This document shows positions 13,361-26,100 of a stretch of DNA of 64,000 nucleotides, piece after piece (the first letter of the stretch is position 1; every line of letters begins with the position of its first letter). The notes beneath the pieces were generated by a model, which was not told the origin of the DNA, did not search any database, and was given only the letters and a program-made list of their open reading frames with translations. A program made the position numbers and the translations under genes. The DNA comes from Aricia agestis. Its lineage: Eukaryota; Arthropoda; Insecta; Lepidoptera; Lycaenidae. The stretch is taken from positions 25,078,001 to 25,142,000 of the forward strand of contig NC_056428.1 in assembly GCF_905147365.1 (NCBI RefSeq), given 5' to 3'.

Positions 13361-13848
13361 GCTACTTTTTTACTGGAAAAATGGGTTGTAAGGGGGTGAA
13401 AATACGAAAATTTGTTCAAATTAAGTTAGTTCCAAAAATTCATACTAGATGGCGCCGTGCGTCTCTTACATCGCGCTAACGCTTGCCCAACATCTTTCTA
13501 TAACAGGTGGTATCAACATACATTTGAGTTTCGATTTTTTTCGATTGTTATTTCTTTTTTACGTTATTTAATAACTCAGTACTTTATCTATGCAGTGACG
13601 TAACCTTAAACCTATCAATGATAAATAGTTTATGGGTAAAGTTGTGTAATTGGGGGGCAAAATAAGCTTTAAAATTTGGCATAATATATAAAGTGTAATT
13701 TTAAAAAATGAAATATGTGCACACTGCACAGCTGTTTTGATTTAAGGGGTACCAGGGTTTTTTTTATAAAAGCTTTTGACACCAATTTTGTTGACATCGC
13801 GCGCTATAAACTGAAGTCCACGCGGACGAAGTCGCGGGCAACAGGTAG
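13233..13848 (+). mobile_element. Non-autonomous Helitron (616 bp)
   Basis: 5' TCTATACTAATATTATAAA after an A. The 3' end is the hairpin-forming GTCCACGCGGACGAAGTCGC with CAACAGGTAG before a T. The usual terminal CTAG reads GTAG here. This is the intact parent of the truncated copy at 9140-9267. Confidence 0.78.
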
Positions 13849-14088
13849 TTTTTTTTTATATATTTTAAAATGTCCCTACAGTGCAGGCTTACCTAACCTT
13901 TGAATCGTCAGTGCTTTATATGGAAGCTTCTTTGGGGTATACTAAACATCCCCTATTTTAATCTGACAGATCCGACAACATTTCAATAGGTATTTAAAAA
14001 AAAATTAACTCAACACGTGAGAAATCTGATTTCTATACACAATATGTCAGAAGCCTATACAAGCTTAATCTGACACGCTGGAGCTTGT

Positions 14089-14135
14089 ACCGAAATCCCC
14101 TCTTCCCCTCCCCAAGTATAGTTAATATACTACAG

Positions 14136-14197
<62 letters not shown>
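14089..14197. repeat. (TA)n microsatellite with unique arm
   Basis: GTACCGAAATCCCCTCTTCC followed by the AGTATAGTTAATATACTACA region runs into about 55 bp of (TA)n. The same arm borders (TA)n on both sides at 20876-21072. Confidence 0.8.
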
Positions 14198-14198
<1 letters not shown>

Positions 14199-15626
14199 CC
14201 ACCCCGGAGTTGATATTGCGTCCTACATGGCGGTTTTTACCGATGATATTGCGTCCGACTGACTTGTTGCATCCTGTATACGGACGCAAGATTGACCATC
14301 TCTGAAATTCAGCCAGAAGTAGTGTTAAGGTTAGTACAATGGCTGGGTGAAATATTGGCATGGACGTTGTTTTGTCACCGGAGTGTTTTTCGGCATATTT
14401 CTTAGTTCCGCTATTTGGCGCGCGAATTTTGGAGGTCGCTACTGTGCGCCGTATATCGGTGGCGTATATTCGATACTTTGTTTACGTATAACACGCCGAT
14501 AATGTGGATTCCTGTATATAATAAAGTTTTTATCAATTCTAATGTGTGATTTAATTACGTCCCACAAAACGACATCGTCCCAGAGGAGACGCGGGGGTGA
14601 CAGAGGCGAGGGGGTGGAGTTCGCACGCGACATGCAAGGGCATGTTTTTGTTTATATTTTTTGCCGGCCAGCGCGGACGTAATGACGCTTGTGGTATAAA
14701 TATTGTGTAGTGGGGCGAATATTTGAGAGAGACTAAATTCATGTCTTCAAAGTTGGGTTCACAACGCCTTCGTAAATTTGATGTAACATTACACATTTCA
14801 ATGTCTAATTAACTTACAAAAATGCTGCTAAAACTATTTGAAAGTAGAGTTAATATTTCAAAAGTTATTATAAAAAAAAGTACCAAATTATGAAATTTTT
14901 GCGTGTCGTTTCGATACTGCCGCTTACAATTTATTATTTATAAAAAAAAAATGAGCTAGAAAGGATTAAAAATTTAATGTTAATTTGAAGATAAAGAAGA
15001 GAAGAATCCGATACCAACAAATAACACATCAACTTACATTAAATAACTAAAAATTATATTTTTAAAATGTTCATAAAATTCGCGTCATTGTCCTGCGCAT
15101 TGTTTGTTTTGAATGCCTTGCCGATATACTCAACGTGACGGGTTGAAACCTATTTTGCGATAAAATCTGCTGGCTCACTTTATTTGATCGCAGTGCTTTG
15201 GTGTGGATAGAGGTCTTCGTTTTATGCTCTCTCTCTCTCTTTGAAATACGTTCTACAAAAATTTCCAAATAAGACGTCATTTACATTTCTCGATGTGTGC
15301 CAACATTTGTCTGTTTTTCACTACTTTTTTTATACCAAGTTATAAAGGCCCGCAACATTTCTAAGTTCTTAATAATTTTCTTTATATCAATACTTAATTA
15401 TAAACGAATTTAGTGAATTCCTCATTTTCCTGAACGGCTTTTTCCTGAATAGCCCTAAAAACATAATGACGATCATTCAGAATAATGATCAAATCTGTAA
15501 CTGTATTTCAGGAAAACAGGAACAAATATATCGAATCGATGCAATGTCGATATTACAATTAGGTAGTTATTTGACACATTTTCGAAAAATAGTAGTAGAA
15601 TAGTAAGAAAAATAGTAAAAATGTTA
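14198..15626. other. Non-coding intronic stretch
   Basis: Short frames only. A slightly GC-richer segment at 14,200-14,720 precedes AT-rich sequence. No repeat with recognisable termini was found. Confidence 0.5.
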
Positions 15627-15903
15627 TCTACAGTTCAATATTATAAAGCAGGAGAGGTTGTTTGTTTGTTTGAACGCGTTAATCTCAGGAACTACTAGTC
15701 CGATTTGAAATTCTTTCAGTGTTAGATAGCCCATTTATCGAGGAAGGCTATAAGCAATATTTTATCACGCTAAGAATAATAGAAGCGAAGAAATAGAGGA
15801 AAATGTGGAAAAAACGGAGGGAAATTATTTGAAAGGGCTTATTTGAACGCGCTTATCTCAGGAACTACTGGTCCGATTTGAAAAATTCTTTCAGTGTTAG
15901 ATT
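15627..15903 (+). mobile_element. Helitron 5' fragment
   Basis: TCTACAGTTCAATATTATAAA after an A, then TTTGAACGCG and ATCTCAGGAACTACT blocks repeated twice. These are typical of lepidopteran Helitron-derived repeats. It breaks off at about 15,903. A matching type of 3' end (hairpin CGTGGGCAGAGCCACG, then CTAG) occurs at 19787-19824, so the element may be split by the LINE insertion. A second possible 5' end, TCTATACTTACTAATATT, starts at 16405. Confidence 0.5.
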
Positions 15904-15905
15904 AT

Positions 15906-15943
15906 TGTGTCAATGGTTGTCGTGATTGATGTAGATCGTTTTT
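15906..15943. repeat. Inverted repeat left of the LINE
   Basis: GTCAATGGTTGTCGTGATTG and the following ATGTAGATCGTTTTTT are the reverse complement of 19283-19316, just past the LINE coding end, with one or two mismatches. Confidence 0.75.
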
Positions 15944-16800
15944 TTTAAAAGAAGTGATTTTAAAAACTATTTTAAAGACAAAATAAAATGGCCTTGGCCG
16001 TCGACCCATTTTGTAATACAAAAAAAATGTTTTAATTGTGGTGCAACGACCAAGAATAATATCAATATTATTACAAATAATTTTGTTCTACCTATGAAAC
16101 GAAAGAACATAAAATCGCTTTATAAATCTTCATTTTTCTGGTGCAGCATATTTATTTACAAATAAATATGCAATTTACGATCATTATCCTGACGTCCAGT
16201 GTCCTGTTTGTTGTTGAACTGTTTATATACTTACCTGTCTAAAAGTATTTTGAATCGATTGTATTAACTACTATGTCCCTACCTACATACCTACGTATAT
16301 GATTTTCTTTGATAAGTACTTACCTATTGTATATTTTAAACAAAAGCCCATCAGTGACTGAGTTTAGACTGCGAATTGGGTTGGGACTAATGTATTTTTA
16401 AATATCTATACTTACTAATATTGTAGAGACGAAATATTTAATCGTTTGCTTATTACTATTTAACTTACGAGTTACGAGACTACTGAACCAACTTAAATAA
16501 TTCTTTCGCTATTAGAAAGCCACGGTAATGAGAAAATAGCCCAAACAAGTGCATCGAAACTCAACGTCACGTGGTTACCGGGTCATGGGCTAGGCTGTAC
16601 ACTGTACAGTGTTCTGAGATTTTTTTTTAATCTTGACTTTCTACATTCATAAATCGACACCCTTGACAAGATTTATAGTAACTGTGATGGCATACTTATA
16701 ATAATAATAATGTACTTTTATTCAGCTCGATAACATAAAAACCTTAATCTAGACAATTACAACATGCAAATTATTTTATTTTCAATGGTTTTTTTATATT

Positions 16801-19244
16801 AGAATCCTAGGAGACTTTAATGCTAAGATAGGGCACACTGATAATGATCAACACCTAAGGAATGTTATTGGGGAATACGGCTTAGGAGCCCGCAACAGTC
16901 GAGGTGAGATGTTGTTAGAGTTTTGCATTGAAAAAGGACTATTCGTAACTAACACGGCATATAAACAACATCCAAGACGCTTAGGGACATGGCGATCGCC
17001 AACAGGTCATAAAAATCAGATTGACTTCATATTAATCAGCAGCAGATGGAAGTCGTGCATAACTCTCTCAAAGACTTTTCCGGGTGCAGATTGTGGCAGC
17101 GACCATCAGCTGTTAATAGCTCAATACAGAGTCCGCCTCAAAGTAGTTTCAAAGCCTCCACCATCCAAAAATATTCTTCTAACACAAGAAGCGAAAGCTT
17201 TTGAGGACACACTACAAACTCGACTGGACAGTGAAACGTATTGCCCATTTGACTCAGCCAATACATCATGGAATCAGCTTAAGGCCGCATTAGAAGAGAC
17301 AACTAGAACAATCACAAATGGACGGAAAGTAAAACACCCTAGATCTGAGTGGATGACCACTTGGGAGGCAATCGCACAAAGAAAGGCTCTAAAGACTGGA
17401 GGAATTCGTTCAAAGGAAGAACAACAGCGATACTCTGAACTTGACTCACTAGTACAGCGTCTCTGTAGACATGACAAGAATGCATATATCAATTCTATAT
17501 GTAGAGATATACAAACACACTCTGATACCCTACATCCAAGAGACATGTTCCAAAAGGTAAAAATTCTCACACTTGAACGAAAATCAAAATCTTGGAACAT
17601 AGAAGATGAAAAGGGTAACCTGATTTTAGACAAGAACCAAGTGATGACAAGATGGAGGAACTACTGCCAAGACCTGTACAAATATGACGCTGATGAACCT
17701 GAGACTAGATTAGATTTTACAGATAAAGAACCCGACATCGTTCTCCATGAAGTAGAAGCAGCTATAAATAAGCTCAAAACAAAAGCTTGCGGTGGAGATG
17801 GTATACAGGCACAAGTGCTTAAGAGCTTGGGTAAGTGTGGAATCAGAGTAATGCATTCAATATGTCTTAAAGTATGGAGAACAGGACAGTGGCCAGACGA
17901 TTGGACAGAATCTCTCGTGATACCACTACATAAGAAAGGGTCGACTAAAAAGTGTGGAAATTATCGGACCATCTCACTAATTTCACACGCCAGTAAGATT
18001 CTTCTCCATGTTATAAACAACAGATTGGCACACTATATAACTAGACAGATATCCAAAGAGCAGGCGGGATTCGTAAAGGGCAGGGGTACCCGAGAACAAA
18101 TCCTAAACATCCGTCAGCTGATAGAAAAGAGCGAGAATTCAATGTCCCAATAGTACTCTGTTTTGTGAATTACGCTAAGGCCTTTGACTGCATCGTCTGG
18201 TCCAAAATGCTGGAGGTGATGAGAGAGTTGGGCGTCCCCGATCATCTCATATTTTTGGTACAAAACCTCTATCTGGAAGGTCGATCAAGGGTGCGATTAG
18301 ACAATGATCTGTCAGAGCCGTTTGCTACAGAGCGTGGTGTCAGACAGGGTTGCATCCTCTCTCCACACCTGTTCAACCTCGTAGGCGAATATATAATGCG
18401 TCGAGTGTTCGAAGATTGGGAGGATGGTATTAAAATTAACGGATACCTTCTCAACAACCTAAGGTTCGCTGACGACACCACGCTTATAAGTACTTGCGAA
18501 GTGAAACTTGCTGAACTTCTAGCGCGGCTCGAAAAGATTAGTCGAGACTTTGGCCTCCAAATCAATCGCAATAAAACCAAACTGATGTACGTCGATAAGC
18601 TGAACCAAATACAAAAGACATCCTTACTACAAGATCTCCAACCCGTAGAGGAGTTTGTCTACCTGGGATCGTTGATTAGCAACAATGGTAACTGCGAGAG
18701 GGAGGTTGTCCGACGGGCTCAGATGGCTAAATCTGCGGTTGGGCGCTTAGAAAAGATATGGAAGAATAAGAACATCTATCGTAGCACAAAAATAACACTA
18801 ATGCGTTCCCTAATCTTTTCAATATTTTTATATGCCTCCGAGACATGGACACTAAAAGCACGTACTCGAGCTAAGATTGACGCTTTTGAAATGTGGTGCT
18901 GGCGTAAAATGCTCGGCATCCCTTGGACCGCACACCGGACCAACACGTCTATACTTCAGCAACTCAAAATTACCACCCGCCTGTCCACGCTTTGTCTACA
19001 ACGATCACTTGCCTTTTTTGGCCACATAGCCCGCCGGGAGCCTAATAATCTTGAGAGTCTCATACTAGCTGGGCAATTAGAGGGGAAAAGAGGCAGAGGC
19101 AGAGTGGCTACACGATGGACAGACGCGATTGTCAAGGCTGCTGACTGCACGTTCCAGGAGGCATTTCATCAGGCCAAAAATAGAGACAAGTGGAGAGCCC
19201 TATCCCAAAAAGCAAATTTTGGTGGTCACGTCCCTCAGCCATGA
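16801..19244 (+). pseudogene. RTE-type non-LTR retrotransposon, 5'-truncated and frameshifted
   Basis: Open from 16801 (ILGDFNAKIG, the GDFN motif of an APE-type endonuclease), through SDHQLL, to a stop at 18151-18153. The reverse-transcriptase domain continues in another frame to 19244, with VRQGCILSPHLFN and FADDTTL motifs intact. The shift lies at about 18,127-18,132. Motif A reads FVNYAKAFD: the catalytic first Asp is Asn (AAT at 18168-18170). A C-terminal RT/connection region (WCWRKMLGI, FFGHIARR) follows, with GKRGRGR near the end. The N-terminal half of the endonuclease is missing. The clade call, RTE/BovB-like, rests on motif style. The element is dead by at least three criteria. Confidence 0.9.
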
Positions 19245-19282
19245 GGATACGACTAGGAAGAAGAAGATACAATAAACAATAC

Positions 19283-19320
19283 AAAAAACGATCTACATCA
19301 ATCACGACAACCATGATTGA
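19283..19320. repeat. Inverted repeat right of the LINE
   Basis: AAAAAACGATCTACATCAAT followed by CACGACAACCAT mirrors 15906-15943. It sits just downstream of the LINE 3' end, which suggests inversion during insertion or insertion into a foldback. Confidence 0.75.
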
Positions 19321-20829
19321 CTATGACTATCACAGCACAGAACGCAACGTCGCGTCGTGTTTGCTTACGCGCGCGCGTTAACCAACTACTTACGAAAAAA
19401 TTTATTATTATTGTGAACTTGTATTATAATCAAATACCGTCCTCTTTTTGTACAAAACAAATAAACAGAAATAATAGGTACTATTATAGATAATAACCAT
19501 AATTTAAATTTACAAACAAAGTATATATATTGTTGTGTAATTTTTGTGTAGTTGTGTAATTTTTTGAGATTTTGGACTGTTTTATCTTATTTTTGATAGG
19601 TACGTTAATAATTTTTTAAACGTTTTTATTTTTCTTTTCGACGCCTAAAGGGCCTTTTTTTGAGACTTTGTACTGATAGGTATGTCTGATATGTGATTCT
19701 TCAGGTTAATATTTTTCTAAGCATTTTTGTTTTATTTTTTTAACGCCTAAACGGCTAATAACGAATTTCAATTTGTTAAATTTTTTCAACTTGTCACGTG
19801 GGCAGAGCCACGATTGAAAACTAGTATTGCTTACATACACAAGTTAACTATAGTCAATGTCACAGTAAATTACCCTCTCAACTGGTCGTTCTTAAAATTG
19901 TTAATTTCTTAAATTACTTTTATGTTCCTATTTCGGTGTATTTGATTTGTCCGACACTTTGATTATTATGACTATGGGTTTATTATTGTACCTACTTGAT
20001 TTTAAACAATAAAACTTAAAAATACCTACTACCGAAACAATTGTTTTATTTTGTGTTCATACTTAAGTTCAGAAGAAACACGCTCACATAAATAAAATGA
20101 TCATATCTATCATAATTATTCTTAATATTTTTTAGTTAGCCTAGCGGACTTACCTGATTATAATTTAAAATTTAATTAATCTATGTAATATAGGGCTAAC
20201 TTGTTTTTAATGTCTGTTATGTACTCCAAGTTATAGAAATAAGTATTTCATTTTAATCGACTTCATAAAGAGGGATGATTCTCTATTTATACATACATAT
20301 CGTCACTCCTGTCCCTCATTGGGGTAGACAGAGACCACATCACGCAATGAATTTATTGGGATCTATTATATAGGTACCTATGTATGTATCGATATAACAT
20401 ATAAGGTTAGGAGGAAGCAACAAACTCAACAGTTTATGGCGTACATAAAAAAATAATATACGGTACCGATATAATCTCAAATATAGTAAGGAGTCATTTA
20501 ATTAGTAGAATGCATGGAATTAATATAGTACAATATACGGTATCAATATAACCATACATTTAAATGGATGTAGGAAAAACGATTAAATGCATGGAACGAA
20601 TACAAAAATATACAATGTGTCACATGATTTCCATCGAGAACGGAAGCAAAAAACCAGGGAGAATTATTTCAAATTGAATATCTAATTTTCGTACGTAAAC
20701 AAAATTTCTCGTCGACAATAGAATTCACATGACAGCAATGTAACTATATTCGCACGAATAACAATTAAAAAGTCATTGGGAATGGTAGACGCCATAGGGT
20801 TCGACTTTGAAAAGACGCAACAAGTCTTC
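19321..20829. other. AT-rich intronic stretch
   Basis: No gene. It contains the Helitron-like 3' end at 19787-19824 (hairpin CGTGGGCAGAGCCACG, ATTGAAAA, CTAG, then T) and otherwise anonymous AT-rich DNA. Confidence 0.45.
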
Positions 20830-20836
20830 GGCGATT

Positions 20837-20870
<34 letters not shown>

Positions 20871-20875
20871 CTGTG

Positions 20876-21135
<260 letters not shown>

Positions 21136-21431
21136 TTTATGAAATAAAGGGGGCAAGCGAGCAAACGGGTCACCTGATGGAAAGCAACTTCCGTCGCCCA
21201 TGGACACTCGCAGCATCAGAAGAGCTGGAGGTGCGTAATTGCCGGCCTTTTAAGAGGCAATAGGGTAGGGGTCAGGGGAGGGTAGGGAAGGGAATAGGGT
21301 AGGGTCTCCGGTAAACTCACTCACTCGACGAAACACAGCGCAAGCGCTGTTTCACGCCGGTCTTCTGTGAGAACGTGGTATTTCTCCGGTCGAGCCGGCC
21401 CATTCGTGCCGAAGCATGGCTCCCCCACGTA
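21136..21431 (+). repeat. SINE-like dispersed repeat, copy 1
   Basis: Shares long blocks with 29140-29472: CGGGTCACCTGATGGAAAGC, GTTGCCGGCCTTTTAAGAGG (this copy reads ATTGCCGG), GGGTAGGG tracts and GCGCTGTTTCACGCCGG. Both end at CCCACGTAT. No frame is conserved. The class is inferred. Confidence 0.75.
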
Positions 21432-21523
21432 TCATGAGTATAATAGAGTATAATAAACTAAAATAGGAAATTAATAACGGGGGTAGGAATGTTGATATAC
21501 TTACTGAAGATTATTGCTGCATT

Positions 21524-21962
21524 TTAGGGTTCCGTACCCAAAGGGTAAAAACGGGACCCTATTACTAAGACTTCGATGTCTGTCCGTCTGTCTGTCTCCA
21601 GGCTGTATTTCAAGAACGGCTATAGCTAGACTTCTGAAATTTTCACAGAATGTGTATAACTGTTGCCGCTATAACAACAAATACTAAAAACAAAATAAAA
21701 TTAATATTTAAGTAATTCCCATACAAGAAACGTGATTTTTTTGCTATTTTTTGCTCGATATCAATAATGGCTATAGCTAGGCACTCGAACTTTTATAAAA
21801 TCTTTAATTATATTTGTACTTTAAAAATTGATAATAAAATAAAAATAAAATAAATATTTAAGGGGGCCCCCCATACAAAAATCACATTTTTGGGCTATTT
21901 TTGCTTTATAACGGTACGGAACCCTTCGTGCGCGAGTCCGACTCGCACTTGGCCGATTTTTT
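21524..21962 (+). repeat. GGTTCCGTAC dispersed repeat, copy 2
   Basis: Same ends as 3435-3966: AGGGTTCCGTACCCAAAGGG at the left and ACGGTACGGAACCCTTCGTG with CGCACTTGGCCGATTTTT at the right. No coding content. Confidence 0.8.
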
Positions 21963-23567
21963 AAATATAACTTTGTAGCTTTCAAATGATGAGTTTAATT
22001 AGGCTCTAAATACGGTAAAATACGGCATCTCCGTAGGTGGAGCGCCTTACTTAACGCACCTTTATTATTTTGTATGCCACAATGGTAACCGTGACTCGTG
22101 TCGACAGAGATCCTTCTTTTTTTCTTTTTTTTGTGGCACAAAACGCAGCTGCTTTTGCCACGTGTAACAATCTTTAAATGAGCGTTTTGTGCGTGACAAG
22201 CATCGTATCGTAAAGGAACAATCATTATTAATTATTAATTTTAGGTTTTATGTTTCTTGTCCTGTACTTTAGAGTTATTTCACTGCATACTACTTAGTAT
22301 AAAAGTTACTATCGGTTTAAAAGTTAGTTTATAAATCATCAAGCATTCCATAATCCATTGCAGTTTACTTTTAAGCTTGGGTCTTGACCAAAAGTAAAAG
22401 TTATATTTCTCCAAACACATTAAACAATTAATAATGAGTTGTAGTTTACTGCTACGTAAAGTCCACAGTGATAACGAAATATCATTCATCAATCAAGTAA
22501 TAGAAATATTATGGCATAGATAGATAAGAAAAGTGCGTAATCGCACTCTTACCTACTTAAGCTTACTGTTTATGTTTTGACTTCTGACCATAATAGAATA
22601 TTACAATATTATTATAGCTGTTAGTAGTAAGTAGTAAGTATAAAGATTGACATGTATTTTTAAGATATTATAATACCTGTTATTGTAGTTGAAAAACACC
22701 TTAATGGCAGGCAGTAGAGCTGTAAGCGCGATTCGTGAAGAAGTAACAGACAAGATGATACACCAGGGGCTAGAGAAATGAAAAAAAGTACGTGTAATAT
22801 CTATAGCTGTCTTCCTTACCTCAAGCCTTAGATACCGCAGAACGCGATAGAGCTGGAGAAAATCAACGATTCGTTGTCCCCTGATTTCTTTTCCAAAAAT
22901 TAACCGATTTAAGTACTTTTTCATTAAAGATTAAAGAAAGGCCTGAGCTGTGTTCCTATGTTTAATTAATTTATGCTCGCTACGTACATTGAGTTTGGTA
23001 TTTATATCATATTATTATTATCATCTCCTTTGGCTTCGCCTTCGGTGCCTTTAATTAACCACAATAAAGTTTACAATCTTTAAAGCAGATTTTCCAATCG
23101 TGTTCTTTAAATCACTAATTTGTAATCCCTATTCATGAAGCCCACATGTGCCCTTATTCTAGTATTTCCATTGGTTAAAGCCTAACTGTTTATAGTAAAA
23201 CTAGCACGCTTGTTCTCTACAATGATCAATAGGTAACTCAATGCACATCTTACCTACTTAATTTATCTTTACCGTTGCAAAAATACGAATGGGCAGATGT
23301 TAATACTTATCTCGAGGTTGTTGGGACAGTCTTGTTATTTATGTAAGGCATCTCGCGTCGCCAGGTGCGCCGTCACACCACCTGGCACATGCGGCTACCG
23401 TGTACCATCGGAACACATCGGAAACGAAACCTTTTTGAATATCAAACTCGTATTTGATTAAATATTACTGCTAAAACTCAAAATTTAAGTGTAATCTAAT
23501 ATACCAAGTTTTTTTTTTAGTAAGTAGGTACTAAAGTAAATTAGTACGGGGCCCTGGAACATTTTTT
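21963..23567. other. Non-coding intronic stretch
   Basis: AT-rich. 21,963-22,045 resembles 31,587-31,690 (GGCTCTAAATACGGTAAAATACGG). Otherwise no gene or clear repeat boundary. Confidence 0.45.
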
Positions 23568-24088
23568 TTTTTATTACTATCAAGCTAATTTTTTGTGAGT
23601 AGCTTCATTTTCATAAGACGAACAACATTTTTATTTGCGAAAAATCTCGAAAGTTAGCTAACAGAGATAGAAAGGATTTCATACTTTGAATTGATGGTCC
23701 TAAAATATGAACTGTTTTATTTGTAGGACAATGTTACTCTTAAATCATATGACTATTATTCTATCAATATTCAATATACAAAAAATCTGCTTGTTAGGGT
23801 TTCGTTATAGGGTTCTGTAATCAACAAAACTTATTTGACTACTGAACCCTAAAAAAGAACCCTAAGAAGCTGATTTTTTGTATATTGATAGGTTAATAGT
23901 TATATAATTTAAGAGTAACATTGTCCTATAAATAGAACAATCCATATTTTAGGACCATCAATTCAAAGTATAAAATCCTTCCTATATCTGTTAGCTACTA
24001 CTGTCAAGATTTTTTGCAGATAAAAATGTTGTTGGTCTTATCAAAATGAAGCTACTCACAAAAAATTTGCTTGATAGTAAGTAATAAA
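23568..24088. repeat. Long foldback with about 240-bp arms
   Basis: TATTACTATCAAGC at the left mirrors GCTTGATAGTAAGTAATA at the right. Inner blocks GATGGTCCTAAAATATG and ACCATCAATTCAAAGTAT also pair. The centre carries GAACCCTAAAAAAGAACCCT. Half of the inner part recurs inside the 26101 and 32203 elements. Confidence 0.85.
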
Positions 24089-24216
24089 AAAAAATTGTTT
24101 GTTACGTTAACTACCTCGATTTACGCTAAAAATCTGCATCTGTCTCTAATATCTATCAGTTATCACAAATCACAATTAACAAAACACGGGCCGGCGCATG
24201 GTGATTATTATGTAGG

Positions 24217-24404
24217 TAGTTTCAGGGCCCCCGCTACCATAATTATATGCAATGTGTGCAATGCACACGGGCGCCATCCCCTAGGGGCGCCAAATCGCCA
24301 TCTTTAGGGACGCCAAAACGAAGGACCCAAAAAAGCCTAAAGGGGCACTAAAATTCCTTTTTTGCACACAGGCGCCACGCCAGTAGCCCTTACGGGGGCC
24401 CTGG
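24217..24404. mobile_element. GC-rich MITE with CAGGGCCCCCG termini
   Basis: Inverted ends TTTCAGGGCCCCCGC and ACGGGGGCCCTGGG enclose GC-rich DNA with GGGCGCCA blocks. About 190 bp, non-coding. Confidence 0.55.
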
Positions 24405-24493
24405 GTAGTTTCTTCAAATACTTACCTATTTTTTAAATTATTTTTTAACCGCGTACGCTCTTAACAAATCATAACTTCTCACTTAGGGCCTAT

Positions 24494-24625
24494 ATTTACA
24501 TTGATTAGTGCAAGTGATTAATGATTAGGAGTAAATAAAGAACTTGCACTAATCAGTCGCTGTCCACACTTGCTTTCTCCTGATTACTAATCACCTGCAC
24601 TAGTCACTAATCAAAATAAATACAG
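24494..24625. mobile_element. Short palindromic MITE
   Basis: GGCCTATATTTACATTGATT with AGTGCAAGTGATTA is mirrored by TAATCACCTGCACTAGTCAC with TACAGGCC. About 130 bp. Confidence 0.65.
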
Positions 24626-25168
24626 GCCTTTAGCGATGAACATCAACAATCAAAATATTATGTCAAATAAATCTTTAATTAAACCGTACATACATTTTTG
24701 TTTTCTATCTTCGTCATCGCAAGCTGCGGCGAAGCTCGAAACATTATCGTTATATTCATATTCTCTTTGATTATATCCATTATTTAAAATTAATGTAAGT
24801 ACAACTAATACATACTGAATCCGAATAAATCATAATTCATAAATTAATTAATTAGCTTAATTAGGTGCGGCCTACTAATTAGTTTGCCGAGGACTTTTAA
24901 ATGATTTTATATGACTTTTTAATTTTTATTTATTACCGCAGTTAGTGACATTAAATTTTTATAACTGTTATAATATGAGTGGTAGACTGGTAGTATAAAG
25001 CCAATTTACATACTTATTATGCAAGTTCATAAAATATCTTAAATTTTTAACTATACACCTGTTGCCTGTCGGTATTGTGATCTACGTCATATTATACTTA
25101 AGTAATACTTATTTTATTTATAAGTTATAACGTTGCTTATTACATCTGTAAAAAAAATATTGCTTTAT

Positions 25169-25466
25169 ACTAAAGTGTACTCGGCGAATCGAGGCGGTAG
25201 CGGTCATTGACCTTCATAGTCTAGGCGCTAAATAAAAAATGTTTGCACTAAGTATATTTAGAATATTTAAGAATAAAATTGACCTAAATTATATCTTATA
25301 AAGACATAGATTATTATAGATTCATCAGAAAACCTCTTGGTTACTATTTAGACTAGGAAGTTAGGAACATTTGACACTTCATTATCAATCGCGGTTTATA
25401 TAGAAGTTTTTTGACAGCGGGTCAATGACCGCTACCGTCTCTATCCGAGTCCGAGTACACCTTAGT
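25169..25466. mobile_element. TIR element, GTGTACTCGGCGAATCGAGG family
   Basis: ACTAAAGTGTACTCGG at the left and CCGAGTACACCTTAGT at the right, each followed inward by GGTCATTGACC or GGGTCAATGACC. About 298 bp. A relative is broken up by insertions at 46755-47721. Confidence 0.75.
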
Positions 25467-26098
25467 TATAATTTAAGTATACTATGTAGCCTGTACTATG
25501 ACTATGAGTAATTAGATAATAATTATTGTAACATAATACATTTAATATAACTCACAATCATTAAATTTGCTTAAATACTATTTTGTTATGACTTATGAAG
25601 TTATGAGTTATGAGTAGGTACTAACTACTGCACTAATATTATTTTTAAATTAGTAGGTCATGAAAAGGTGTATATTACTCAATACTATATAAGTAGAATA
25701 CAATTTTATATTTATCAAAAAAACAAATTAAGTATTGTAAAAGAATAAGTAGAACGTTCCGCTTGATTAAATTGATTGAAGGGCAAGTCCTTTTGTCGTC
25801 AGCTGCTATTTAGCTCTATTTTTTTGAGTTTCCATGAGTATGTATGATCCTCAAGTCGACAACGGTGCCGGCATTAAGATAATATATTTTAGTATTCTGA
25901 ATTCCGTCAAAAATTTAAACGAACTTTACTACAATCATAGAATATATATAAGTATCGACAACACTATATTTAAACTTTTCCATTTATGTATTGTTGGTGG
26001 TCGTTAGGCCGAAATATTAAGTCTAAAGTAAGTTTAAAGTCACTATACTAGGTATTCATTTATATCTGCGCAGTCGTTTTATTTATCGCGCTATTAGG
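25467..26098. other. Non-coding intronic stretch
   Basis: AT-rich with no coding or repeat signal that I can support. Confidence 0.4.
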
Positions 26099-26100
26099 TA

